A stretch of DNA of 31,261 bases from Rhodosalinus sp046542825 (GCF_046542825.1 NZ_JBKHAQ010000024.1:1-31261); one strand, 5' to 3'. Positions 23,313 through 30,915 are shown, numbered from the stretch's first letter. Notes: generated by a model from the sequence alone, not told the origin. Made by a program: numbers and translations.

Positions 23313-24661
23313 TCCGCGGCCTCCCGCAGCGGCGCGCCGGCGCCCATGTCCCGGGTCATGAACTTCACCCAGGCGTGGAACTGGTTGCGCATCTGCCGCT
23401 CGGTGGTGCCGTTCTCGACCTGCTCCTGGTCGTAGTCCTCGTCCCCGGTGTAGAGGCGCTGGACGTTGACCCATTCGTTGCCGTCCGCGTGCAGCCCCTC
23501 CTGCGCGCGCTCGTACATCTCGAGGTCGTCATGCCCCACGATCGAGGTCGGCGCGTTGATCATGCGGTTGTACATCGCGTTGCGCGCCACCAGCTCGTCC
23601 GGCGCGCCGACGGGGCGATAGATGTAGCTTTCCACCAGGGTCCTGTCCGCGGCCAGCGGGATGAAGACGCGCAGCTGCTGGATCGGCCCCTTGATCATGA
23701 TGTTGGGGAAATAGACCGTGTTGTGCCGGTTCTCGCCCAGGATCTGCGCGGCCTTCTCCGCGCCGTGGCCCTCGACCATCGCCTCCCAATAGCCGGGGAT
23801 CTGCGTGTATTTCGAGTGGATCGACTGCGTCACGCCCGTGTGCCCGTGCCCGTTGGGCCAGGTGCGGATGCCCATTTCCTCGAAGAACTCGTAAGGGCTC
23901 ATGAAGGGCGCGATGATCTCCATCGCGGGCGGCTTGGGGTCGTCCTCGGTATAGCCCAGCTCCTTCCAGATCTGCACCGCGGTGCCGGCCGAGGATTCAT
24001 GCGCCACCATCGGGTGGCAGGTGTCGGTCTGGTTCTCCACCAGCATCTTCCAGTTGCACTTGTGCATGTAGCGCAAGGGTGGGCCCACGACCTCCAGCTG
24101 GCCCTCGGGCGAGCGGTCGATCATGTTGTCGAGCGAGCTGAGGCTCTCGCCGAAGAACTCCTCGAAGGAGATGCCCTCTTCCGCGAGCCGGGCGAAGACG
24201 AAGCCGCGGTGGTTGTGCACCGCGCCCACGGCGGTCATGCCCTTCGCGCCCTCGGTCCTGTCGAAGCCCGTGTCCTGGTAGCCCTTCTTGAGCGGGATCG
24301 CGAGCAGGCAGCCGTCGGTCCTGAACGACCAGGCATGATAGGGGCAGCGGAAGAACTTGCCGGTGTTGCCCTGCCGGTCGATGGCGATCCTGGTGCCCTT
24401 GTGCGGGCAGCGGTTGTAGAGAACCTTGATCTCGCCGTCCGTGTGCCGGACCATGATCACCGGCTGATCCGCGACCTGGGTTGTGAAATAGTCTCCCTTG
24501 TTCGGCGTCTGGCTGTCGTGGCCCACGAAGACCCAGGTGTTGCGGAAGAGATGCTTCATCTCCAGCCGGAACACCTCGGCGTCGATGTAGACGTCGCGGT
24601 GGACCTCGCCGCCGCGGAAAAGGCCTGCGACGGCCTCGGGGTTGTCGGTGTAGCGTCCCAT
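23309..24661 (-). CDS. Rieske non-heme iron oxygenase, alpha subunit
   Basis: A 450-aa oxygenase component. The Rieske [2Fe-2S] ligands are C85/H87 (CPHKGTR) and C106/H109 (CPYHAW), with 18 residues between the pairs, one more than the usual 15-17. The mononuclear iron motif is D213-x2-H216-x4-H221 within NWKMLVENQTDTCHPMVAH, where D213 bridges the two centres. Together with the beta subunit it would hydroxylate an aromatic or related ring using O2 and reductase electrons. GGGAGG lies upstream of ATG 24661. A 103-bp spacer with three palindromes separates it from the reductase gene. The substrate is unknown. Confidence 0.95.
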   Translation of the reverse strand: MGRYTDNPEAVAGLFRGGEVHRDVYIDAEVFRLEMKHLFRNTWVFVGHDSQTPNKGDYFTTQVADQPVIMVRHTDGEIKVLYNRCPHKGTRIAIDRQGNTGKFFRCPYHAWSFRTDGCLLAIPLKKGYQDTGFDRTEGAKGMTAVGAVHNHRGFVFARLAEEGISFEEFFGESLSSLDNMIDRSPEGQLEVVGPPLRYMHKCNWKMLVENQTDTCHPMVAHESSAGTAVQIWKELGYTEDDPKPPAMEIIAPFMSPYEFFEEMGIRTWPNGHGHTGVTQSIHSKYTQIPGYWEAMVEGHGAEKAAQILGENRHNTVYFPNIMIKGPIQQLRVFIPLAADRTLVESYIYRPVGAPDELVARNAMYNRMINAPTSIVGHDDLEMYERAQEGLHADGNEWVNVQRLYTGDEDYDQEQVENGTTERQMRNQFHAWVKFMTRDMGAGAPLREAAE

Positions 24662-24684
24662 CAGGCACCTCCCTTCGGGGTCCG

Positions 24685-24758
24685 GGAAGCCGCTTGGAAG
24701 CGGCTTCCACGCGGTTTCCAAACCGCGTCGCCCAAGGCGTTTGCAAACGCCTTGGGCG
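24685..24758. repeat. Three consecutive palindromes between reductase and oxygenase genes
   Basis: Three abutting hairpins fill 74 bp. 24685-24708: 10-bp stem GGAAGCCGCT/AGCGGCTTCC, loop TGGA. 24709-24728: ACGCGGTTT/AAACCGCGT, loop CC. 24729-24758: 14-bp stem CGCCCAAGGCGTTT with its complement around GC, a perfect 30-bp palindrome. The sequences differ, but all centres have the form TT..AA (CTTGGAAG, TTTCCAAA, TTTGCAAA). In the mRNA they would lie between the reductase stop and the alpha-subunit ribosome-binding site and could act in attenuation, processing or stability. Confidence 0.9.
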
Positions 24759-24764
24759 CGCGCG

Positions 24765-25724
24765 TCACAGGTCGAGCTTCAGCCGCGGCGTCTTCGCCCG
24801 GCTGACGCAGATCTGCATCACCTTGCCCTCCGCCCGTTCGGCCTCCGAGAGCACCACGTCGCGGTGGTCCGGCACACCTTCCAGCACGTCGGTCTGGCAG
24901 ATGCCGCAATCGCCACGCTGGCAGTCGTAGATCAGGTCATGGCCTGCCTCTTCCAGCGCCTCGATGATGCTCTTTCCTGGCGGTACGGTCACCACCTCGC
25001 CGGTCGAGGCGACCTCGACCTCGAAGCTGTCGTCGCCTTCCTCCGCGCCCGCCGAGGCGTTGTCGAACAACTCGACATGGACGCTGTCGCGCGGGATGCC
25101 GCAGGCCTCGGCCTGCGCCAGCGCCGCGTCGATCATCGGGCGTGGTCCGCAGACGTAGAGGTGCTGCTCGCCGCCCATGCCGCCGATCAGTCCGGCAAGG
25201 TCCAGCAGCCCGCCGGCCTCCTCGTCGAAATGGCAATGCAGCGCGTCGCCAAGACTTTCTGCCAACGCGTCGCGGTAGGCCATCTGCTCGCGCGCGCGGC
25301 CGGCATAGTGCAGCGCGAAGGGCGTGCCGGCCGCCTTCAGCGCATGCGCCATGGACACCATCGGGGTGATGCCGATGCCGCCCGCCAGCAGCAGCGCGGG
25401 CTTGCCTGCCTCGACGGGGAAATCGCACTTTGGCGTGGTGGCCTCGACCTCGTCGCCCTCGGTCAGCCCATGCATGAAGCGCGAGCCGCCCTGCCCGTCG
25501 TCCTCGCGCTGCACGGCGATGGTGTAGTGCTGCGGGGCCTCTGGAACCGGGCCGAAGGTCACCAGCGAATAGGCGCGGTCGCCGCCGCCAGGCAGCGAGA
25601 CCCGCAGGTGCGCGCCGGGCTGCCATGCGGGCAGCGCGCCACCCCCGGCCGGCGCGAGCGTGAATTCGGCGATCCGGTCGGTGAGCGCTGTCCTGGCCTC
25701 GAGTCGCAGGCGGTGGATCGTCAC
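24765..25724 (-). CDS. PDR/VanB-type oxygenase reductase (flavin, NAD(P)H and C-terminal 2Fe-2S)
   Basis: A 319-aa electron-transfer protein with domain order flavin - pyridine nucleotide - ferredoxin. The flavin motif RAYSL is at 50-54, the nucleotide-binding GGIGITPMVSM in the middle, and YVCGPRPMI follows. The C-terminal plant-type [2Fe-2S] has C268-x4-C273-x2-C276-x29-C306. This is the layout of phthalate dioxygenase reductase and VanB. It passes electrons from NAD(P)H to the Rieske oxygenase. The start is GTG 25724 with GGGAG upstream. It is the first gene of the operon, divergent from marR over a 74-bp spacer that holds a palindromic operator. Confidence 0.94.
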   Translation of the reverse strand: MTIHRLRLEARTALTDRIAEFTLAPAGGGALPAWQPGAHLRVSLPGGGDRAYSLVTFGPVPEAPQHYTIAVQREDDGQGGSRFMHGLTEGDEVEATTPKCDFPVEAGKPALLLAGGIGITPMVSMAHALKAAGTPFALHYAGRAREQMAYRDALAESLGDALHCHFDEEAGGLLDLAGLIGGMGGEQHLYVCGPRPMIDAALAQAEACGIPRDSVHVELFDNASAGAEEGDDSFEVEVASTGEVVTVPPGKSIIEALEEAGHDLIYDCQRGDCGICQTDVLEGVPDHRDVVLSEAERAEGKVMQICVSRAKTPRLKLDL

Positions 25725-25745
25725 GGGCAATCTCCCTTTACCATA

Positions 25746-25763
25746 AAGATGAAATTTCATATA
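25746..25763. promoter_or_regulatory. Candidate MarR operator, site 1 (reductase/marR spacer)
   Basis: The 18 bases AAGATGAAATTTCATATA contain the perfect 12-bp palindrome ATGAAATTTCAT (25749-25760). Fifteen of 18 positions match the site at 27776-27793. It lies in the 74-bp AT-rich divergent spacer, 22-39 nt before the reductase GTG, a usual place for a MarR protein to repress both its own gene and the divergent operon. Confidence 0.7.
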
Positions 25764-25798
25764 TTTGCGGTCAAGAAGTTTTTTCGCGGGGGACAGGC

Positions 25799-26275
25799 AT
25801 GGACGGACAACCCGAGGCGCGGCTGCGCGAGACGGCGCAGGACGGCTTCGTGCCGAACTACCTGCTCTACCTGCTGGCCGCGGCGAGCGAGGCGGCAAGC
25901 GCGCAGTTTCACGCCCATGTCCGCGCACAGGGCGTCCGGGTGCCGGAATGGCGCGTGCTCGCCTGCCTCGCCGACCGGGACGGCGAGATGGTGACGCGGC
26001 TTGCCGGCTACGCGCTGATCGAGCAGTCGCGGCTCACCAAGATCATCGCGCAGATGGACGCCAAGGGCTGGGTGACGCGCCGCGGCGATGCGCGCGACCG
26101 GCGGCGCGTGCGCGTCTACCTCAGCGCGGAGGGCCGCGCGCTGGCCGAACGGCTGGTGGCGGATGCACGCACGCACGAGGCGGCGCTTCTGGCGAAGCTC
26201 GAAGGCGGGGACGCCGCGCGGATCAAGCAGGCACTCGCGACGCTGATCTCGGAGTTGGGTGCAGCGCAGGAGTAG
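25799..26275 (+). CDS. MarR family transcriptional regulator
   Basis: A 158-aa winged-helix regulator. The helix-turn-helix and wing are at about residues 43-103 (VPEWRVLACLADRDGEMVTRL, then EQSRLTKIIAQMDAKGWVTRR and DARDRRRVRVYLSAEG), flanked by dimerisation helices. Such proteins usually repress a divergent catabolic operon and are released by a pathway acid or its CoA ester. ATG 25799 follows GGGGGACAGG. The matching AT-rich palindromes at 25746 and 27776 are the likely binding sites. Confidence 0.93.
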   Translation: MDGQPEARLRETAQDGFVPNYLLYLLAAASEAASAQFHAHVRAQGVRVPEWRVLACLADRDGEMVTRLAGYALIEQSRLTKIIAQMDAKGWVTRRGDARDRRRVRVYLSAEGRALAERLVADARTHEAALLAKLEGGDAARIKQALATLISELGAAQE

Positions 26276-26290
26276 TCGCGCCGACACCCA

Positions 26291-26384
26291 GAGATTTTTC
26301 GGTCGAAAAATCTCCTCCCGCCGCCGATCCGACGCGTCGCGGGACCCGCAGAAAATTCTTCGATCGAAGAATTTTCGTCCCGCG
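26291..26384. terminator. Two long palindromes between convergent marR and P450 genes
   Basis: 26291-26314: 11-bp stem GAGATTTTTCG/CGAAAAATCTC, loop GT. 26351-26376: a perfect 26-bp palindrome with arm GAAAATTCTTCGA. The second is extended by outer arms CGCGGGAC/GTCCCGCG that end at 26384. The AT-rich stems have A- or T-runs on both sides and fit bidirectional termination of marR (stop 26275) and the P450 gene (stop 26386). They stand out as AT-rich against the high-GC surroundings. Confidence 0.75.
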
Positions 26385-26385
26385 C

Positions 26386-27651
26386 TCAGGGCATCAGCCG
26401 CACGGGCAGCTTCGCGTAGCCGCGAAAGCGCATCCGCCCGCCCGATTCCCGGCCCGGCAGAATCTCGTAGCGCGGGAAGCGTGCGAGCAACCGGCCGATG
26501 GCAATTCGTCCCTCCAGCCGGGCGAGCGTCAGGCCCACGCAGACGTGTGGACCACCGGCGAAGGCCAGGTGCTTGTTGGGCCTGCGCGCGATGTCGAAGC
26601 GGCCGGGGTCGGGAAACTGCGCCGGGTCGCGATTCGCCGCCCCGATGCAAAGATGCAGGTTGGTCCCCGCCGGCACGGTCACACCGTCGAAGCTCACCTC
26701 TTCCGTCGTCTCGCGGTTGCCCAGCTGGTTGGGCGAGTAGAAGCGCAGGATTTCCTCGACGGCCGGCTGGATCAGCTCGGGGCGTTCCAGTAGCTGCGCC
26801 CGCACCTGCGGAAAGTCGTTCAGCGCGGCGAGGCCGTTGCCGATCAGGTTGGTCGTCGTCTCGTGGCCCGCGTTCAGGATGAAGATGCAGTTCTGCAGCA
26901 GCTCGGTCTCGGAGAGTTGCGCATCGGCCCCCTCGCCCCGGATGAGGCGGGTCAGCACGTCGGTCTCCGGGTCGCCCGGCTGCGCGCGGCGGCGCGCGAC
27001 GAGATCCTCTAGGTAGGTCCTGAATTCCTCGACCGCGCGGTTGCCGCGGGCGAGCTCCGCTTCCGACAGTACCGGCTCCAGCGCGCCGAGGATCGCAAGC
27101 GACCAGTCGCGCAGCGGCCCGCGTTCCACCATCGGCACGTCGAGCAGGTTGCCGATGATCTGGATCGGGATGGTGCTGGCGTAGTCCTCGATCAGGTCCA
27201 CGGTCCCGCCGGCGCGCTCCTTTTCGGCCATCCGGTCGAGCAGGCGTTCGACCGTCCCGATCAGCCCAGGCTCCATCCGTCGGATCGCGCGAGGCGTGAG
27301 CGCGGAGGTCATGATCTTGCGCACGCGGGTGTGCAGCGGCGGGTCGGAGAACACCAGCGAAGTCGTGTGATGCTCGTAAAGCGGGCTCTCGCGGCCGAAT
27401 TTCGGCGCGAAGGCCTCGTGCTTGTCCGAGGAGAAGCGCGTCGTGTCGCGATAGACGCGATCGAGATCGGCATAGCGCGACAGCAGCACCGAGCCGTCCG
27501 GCTGTGGCAGCAGCGGGGCGTGCGCGAGCAGCGCGGCATAGATGGGGAACGGGTTTTCGACGAAGCCGTCGGGCGGGTTCGCAAGGTCGAAATCCCGCGC
27601 CATCCGGGCCGTCTGCGCCGCGTCCGGCGCGAGATCGCTGGTGTCGGTCAT
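26386..27651 (-). CDS. Cytochrome P450
   Basis: A 421-aa soluble bacterial P450. The I-helix oxygen-activation motif is AGHETTT, the K-helix ExxR is EEILR, and the heme-thiolate loop is FAGGPHVCVG with C371. It has no fused redox partner, so it needs a separate ferredoxin and reductase, none of which is adjacent. The class resembles the CYP families that hydroxylate terpenes, steroids or fatty acids; the exact CYP family cannot be assigned by eye. GGGAGG precedes ATG 27651. It is divergent from the TRAP operon and shares its operator region, so it probably belongs to the same catabolic island. Confidence 0.95.
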   Translation of the reverse strand: MTDTSDLAPDAAQTARMARDFDLANPPDGFVENPFPIYAALLAHAPLLPQPDGSVLLSRYADLDRVYRDTTRFSSDKHEAFAPKFGRESPLYEHHTTSLVFSDPPLHTRVRKIMTSALTPRAIRRMEPGLIGTVERLLDRMAEKERAGGTVDLIEDYASTIPIQIIGNLLDVPMVERGPLRDWSLAILGALEPVLSEAELARGNRAVEEFRTYLEDLVARRRAQPGDPETDVLTRLIRGEGADAQLSETELLQNCIFILNAGHETTTNLIGNGLAALNDFPQVRAQLLERPELIQPAVEEILRFYSPNQLGNRETTEEVSFDGVTVPAGTNLHLCIGAANRDPAQFPDPGRFDIARRPNKHLAFAGGPHVCVGLTLARLEGRIAIGRLLARFPRYEILPGRESGGRMRFRGYAKLPVRLMP

Positions 27652-27715
27652 GGATCGCTCCTCCCTCGCCACAGACTGGATGCTCAGCATGTCAGCCCGA
27701 TGCACCCTTGACAAC

Positions 27716-27739
27716 AAAACCGACCATGTGGTCGATTTT
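27716..27739. promoter_or_regulatory. 24-bp imperfect palindrome in the P450/TRAP spacer
   Basis: The core CGACCA-TG-TGGTCG is extended by AAAA/TTTT, giving 20 of 24 symmetric positions. The size and shape resemble TetR-family operators. A TTGACA (27708-27713) on the plus strand lies directly beside it, so a repressor here could block the TRAP promoter. No TetR gene is in the window. Confidence 0.5.
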
Positions 27740-27775
27740 GCCGGAATCCGGTTCACACGAGAGCGATTCTGTGAA

Positions 27776-27793
27776 TATATGAGATTTCATATA
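27776..27793. promoter_or_regulatory. Candidate MarR operator, site 2 (P450/TRAP spacer)
   Basis: TATATGAGATTTCATATA is symmetric at 16 of 18 positions and identical to site 1 over its last ten bases (ATTTCATATA), with 15 of 18 overall. It is 57-74 nt upstream of the TRAP binding-protein gene and about 125 nt upstream of the P450 start. The shared motif links this divergent pair to the MarR-controlled oxygenase operon. Confidence 0.68.
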
Positions 27794-27849
27794 CTGGCCG
27801 GGCGCAAGAGGAACCGGACGCCCGGCAGCGTGTAGGGAGGCACGACGCG

Positions 27850-28869
27850 ATGACACTGAGGCAGATACTGACCGGCACGGCGATGAGCCTTGCCCTTGCC
27901 ACGGCGGCACAGGCGCAGGAGACGCTGAATATCTCCACCTGGCTGCCGCCCAACCACCCGATCAACGTCGACATGTTCGGCGGCCTCGTCGAGATGATGG
28001 AAGAGGCCACCGACGGCCAGGTCACGGGCGAACTGGTGATGGGCCTTGCCCCGCCGCCGGCGCAGATGGATCTGGTCATGGATGGCGCGGCCGACATGGC
28101 GATCATCTTCCACGGCTACCAGCCCGGCCGCTTCGTCGGCACCAAGCTGATCGAGCTTCCGGGCTACGAGGGCGACGCCGAAGCGGCCAGCGTGGCCTAC
28201 TGGCGCGTCTTCAAGGAGCACCTCGAGGCGCTCGACGAGCACCGCGGCGTCAAGCTGATCGCTCTGACAACCCACGGGCCCGCGCAGGTGCATTCGAATC
28301 AGGATGTCGGCAGCCTCGATGATCTCGACGGGCTCAAGACGCGCCTGCCCGGCGGCGTGGCAACCGACGTGGCCGAAGAGCTTGGCATGGTCGGCATCCA
28401 GGTGCCCGCGCCCAAGGTCTACGAGACGCTCGATGCCGGCGCGGCCGACGCCGTGACCATGAACATGGGCGAGCGCATCGGCTTCAAGCTCGACGAGGTG
28501 GCCAAGACCGTCTTCGAGATGCCCGGCGGTTTCTATCGCGGCTCCTTCGCCGTCATCATGAGCCAGGAGCGGTTCGACAGCCTGCCCCAGGACGTGCAGA
28601 GCGCGCTCGAGGAAAATGTCTTCGGCGAACCGGCCTCCCGCATGATGGGCGAGGCCTGGGACGCGTCGGACGCGCGCGCGACCGAAGCGACCATGGCCGC
28701 CGAGGACAACGAGATCGTCACCGCCTCGGAAGAGGATCAGGCGCGCTTCGCAGAGATCGCCGAGATGGTGATCGGCAATGTGCTGGCCGAGCTCGAAGAG
28801 GCGGGCGTGGACGCGCAGGCGGCCCACGAAATGGTCCAGCAGGAAATGGACGCCGCCGTCACCAACTGA
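27850..28869 (+). CDS. TRAP transporter solute-binding protein (DctP-type)
   Basis: A 339-aa periplasmic binding protein. The signal peptide is residues 1-22 with a likely cut at AQA/QE. The mature protein begins LNISTWLPPNHP, typical of DctP-like proteins. The ligand-carboxylate arginine of the family is expected at R165 (GLKTRLPGG). TRAP binding proteins deliver organic acids to the QM membrane units, so the island's substrate is probably a carboxylate. GGGAGG lies 12-17 nt before the ATG. The first gene of a three-gene plus-strand operon. Confidence 0.94.
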   Translation: MTLRQILTGTAMSLALATAAQAQETLNISTWLPPNHPINVDMFGGLVEMMEEATDGQVTGELVMGLAPPPAQMDLVMDGAADMAIIFHGYQPGRFVGTKLIELPGYEGDAEAASVAYWRVFKEHLEALDEHRGVKLIALTTHGPAQVHSNQDVGSLDDLDGLKTRLPGGVATDVAEELGMVGIQVPAPKVYETLDAGAADAVTMNMGERIGFKLDEVAKTVFEMPGGFYRGSFAVIMSQERFDSLPQDVQSALEENVFGEPASRMMGEAWDASDARATEATMAAEDNEIVTASEEDQARFAEIAEMVIGNVLAELEEAGVDAQAAHEMVQQEMDAAVTN

Positions 28870-28874
28870 CGCGG

Positions 28875-28926
28875 CCCGCCCCCCAGGGGGCGGGAGAGAT
28901 GGGCGCGGGCCGGTTGCGGCCCGCGC
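28875..28926 (+). terminator. Tandem strong hairpins between the TRAP binding-protein and small-subunit genes
   Basis: 28875-28894: 9-bp stem CCCGCCCCC/GGGGGCGGG. 28903-28926: 10-bp stem GCGCGGGCCG/CGGCCCGCGC, loop GTTG. No long T-tract follows, so they may attenuate or protect the message rather than stop it. Such structures fit the common need for far more binding protein than membrane subunits. Confidence 0.65.
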
Positions 28927-28954
28927 GACCTTTCGGGGCGGGGACTGTCCTTCC

Positions 28955-29464
28955 ATGGTAACGATTCTTCAGATCTTCCGGCAGGCGCTCTGGATTCCCG
29001 TGGTCCTCGCGTCCGCGGCACTGTTCGGCCTGATGGTGCTGTCCTTCGCCGATGTGGTGATGCGGTCGGCCCTCGATGCACCGATCGAGGCGGCGACCGA
29101 GCTCATCCGCATCGCGATGGCGATCATCGTCTTCTCCGCCCTGCCGATGCTGGGCTGGCGGGACGAGCACATCTCGGTCGATCTGCTGGACGGGGTGTTC
29201 AACCGCCTGCGGATCGCGCGCATCCGGGACGGCGTGATCCAGATCGTCTGCGGTGCGATCCTCTACTTCCCGGCCGACCGCATCGTGGCCCTGGCCGAAC
29301 GCGCCCGCGATTTCGGCGACCTGACCGAATATCTGGCCATCCCGACCTTCTACGTCGCCTGGTTCATCGCGATCATGACTTTCGCCGCCGCCGCCGTGAT
29401 GGTGCTGCGGGGACTGGTCACGCTCTTCCGTCCCTCGCTCCTTTCCGAGTTCTCGAACACATGA
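28955..29464 (+). CDS. TRAP transporter small permease subunit (DctQ-type)
   Basis: A 169-aa membrane protein with four hydrophobic segments (about 12-35, 48-66, 90-107 and 128-152), as in DctQ. The WRDEHISVDLL segment after the second helix is typical of the family. It links the binding protein and the large permease. The stop overlaps the next start (ATGA), so coupled translation with the large subunit is likely. ATG 28955 was chosen; an in-frame start further upstream would run through the hairpins. Confidence 0.9.
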   Translation: MVTILQIFRQALWIPVVLASAALFGLMVLSFADVVMRSALDAPIEAATELIRIAMAIIVFSALPMLGWRDEHISVDLLDGVFNRLRIARIRDGVIQIVCGAILYFPADRIVALAERARDFGDLTEYLAIPTFYVAWFIAIMTFAAAAVMVLRGLVTLFRPSLLSEFSNT

Positions 29465-30774
29465 CAGCCTCTCTCATCGGATTCGGCGCCGTGATGGTGC
29501 TGGTGCTTCTGCGCATGCCCATCGCCTTCGCGATGGGCCTCGTGGGCCTCGTGGGCTTCGCGCTGGAGACGAACTATCGCGCGGCGATCAGCATGGTCGG
29601 CAGGCTGGTGATCGACACGGCGCAGGACTACGGCCTGTCGATCGTGCCGCTCTTCATCCTGATGGGACTGTTCGTGAACAAGGGCGGCATAAGCCGCGAG
29701 CTCTACGCGGTCTCGAACGCCTTTCTGGGCCATCTCAAGGGCGGCCTCGCCATGGCGACCATCGTGGCCTGCGGCGGCTTTGCCGCGATCTCGGGCTCGT
29801 CGCTGGCCACGGCTGCCACGATGTCCAAGGTGGCGATGCCGGAGATGCGGAAATACGGCTATTCCGACAGCCTCTCGACTGCCTCCATCGCCTCGGGCGG
29901 CACGCTGGGCATCCTGATCCCGCCCTCCGTGATCCTGGTGATCTACGGGCTGCTGACGGAGACCTCGATCGGCCAGCTCTTCATCGCGGGGATCATTCCG
30001 GGGCTGCTGGGCATCCTGCTCTACCTCGTCGCGGTGCGGCTGTCGATCTGGCGCAATCCCGCGGCCGGCCCCGCGGGGCCGCGCACCGACTGGCCCGAGC
30101 GGATCGCCGCGCTGAAGGGCGTCTGGGCGGTTCTGCTGCTCTTCTTCCTGGTGATCGGCGGGCTTTACGGGGTGCTCGACGTCTGGCCCATCTACCTGAC
30201 CTTCTCGCCCACCGAGGCGGCCGGCATGGGGGCGATGGGCGCCTTCCTGATCGCGGTCTTCCGCGGGCGGCTGTCGTTCAAGGACATCCGCGAGGTGCTG
30301 ACCGAGACGACGCTGACAAGCGCCTCGCTCTTCGCCGTTCTGATCGGCGCCTGGATCTTCTCGAACTTCGTCAACATCGCCGGACTGCCGGGGGCGCTGC
30401 TCGGCTTCGTCTCCGACCTGGGGCTCACGCCCTGGATGGTGATGGCGATGATCCTCGCGATCTACATCCTGCTGGGCATGGTCTTCGAGAGCCTGTCGAT
30501 GCTGCTGCTCACGGTGCCGATCTTCTTCCCGCTGGTGACCAGCCTGGGCTTCGATCCGGTGTGGTTCGGCATCGTGGTGGTGGTCGTCGTCGAGATCAGC
30601 CTGATCACCCCGCCCGTGGGCCTCAACGTCTTCATCCTGCGCGGCGTGGTGGGCGACGTCTCGACCGGCACGATCTTTCGCGGGGTGACGCCGTTCTGGA
30701 TGATGGACATCGTGCGGCTGGCGATCCTGCTGGCGGCGCCGGGCCTCGTGCTGTTCCTGCCTTCGATGATGTGA
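29461..30774 (+). CDS. TRAP transporter large permease subunit (DctM-type)
   Basis: A 437-aa polytopic membrane protein of full DctM length. Family features include PIAFAMGLVGLVGF at the N-terminus, the SIVPLFILMGLFVNKGGI block, GGFAAISGSSLATAATMSKVAMPEM, GGTLGILIPPSVILVIYG and a matching TPPVGLNVFILRGV in the second half. It moves the substrate with Na+ across the inner membrane. Repeat copy C begins 6 bp after the stop and could stabilise or end the transcript. Confidence 0.95.
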   Translation: MTASLIGFGAVMVLVLLRMPIAFAMGLVGLVGFALETNYRAAISMVGRLVIDTAQDYGLSIVPLFILMGLFVNKGGISRELYAVSNAFLGHLKGGLAMATIVACGGFAAISGSSLATAATMSKVAMPEMRKYGYSDSLSTASIASGGTLGILIPPSVILVIYGLLTETSIGQLFIAGIIPGLLGILLYLVAVRLSIWRNPAAGPAGPRTDWPERIAALKGVWAVLLLFFLVIGGLYGVLDVWPIYLTFSPTEAAGMGAMGAFLIAVFRGRLSFKDIREVLTETTLTSASLFAVLIGAWIFSNFVNIAGLPGALLGFVSDLGLTPWMVMAMILAIYILLGMVFESLSMLLLTVPIFFPLVTSLGFDPVWFGIVVVVVVEISLITPPVGLNVFILRGVVGDVSTGTIFRGVTPFWMMDIVRLAILLAAPGLVLFLPSMM

Positions 30775-30780
30775 GCGCGG

Positions 30781-30842
30781 CGCTCGCCGCGCCCCTTGCC
30801 GGGCGCTTCTCGCGAGGAGGCACCGCAAGGGGCCGAGGAGCG
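30781..30842 (-). repeat. 62-bp multi-hairpin repeat, copy C
   Basis: On the minus strand it begins CGCTCCTCGGCCCCTTGCGG and ends GGCGAGCG. It aligns with copy B with four mismatches and four single-base insertions. The closing CGCTC/GAGCG ends are kept. It lies between the TRAP large-permease stop and glpX. Confidence 0.85.
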
Positions 30843-30915
30843 CTCGATCGCTTGCCAGCACGGACGGCGGCGGCTACACCCGGCGCGGCATTCCGAAAAC
30901 GAGCAGGACAGTGGC

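Noticed and set aside
24685..24758. CRISPR-like array
   Set aside because: The palindromes abut, differ in sequence and have no spacers; no cas genes are in the window.
29350..30861. 503-codon minus-strand open frame opposite the TRAP permease
   Set aside because: His/Asp/Arg-rich translation is the typical complement of a membrane-protein gene; no domain and no ribosome-binding site.
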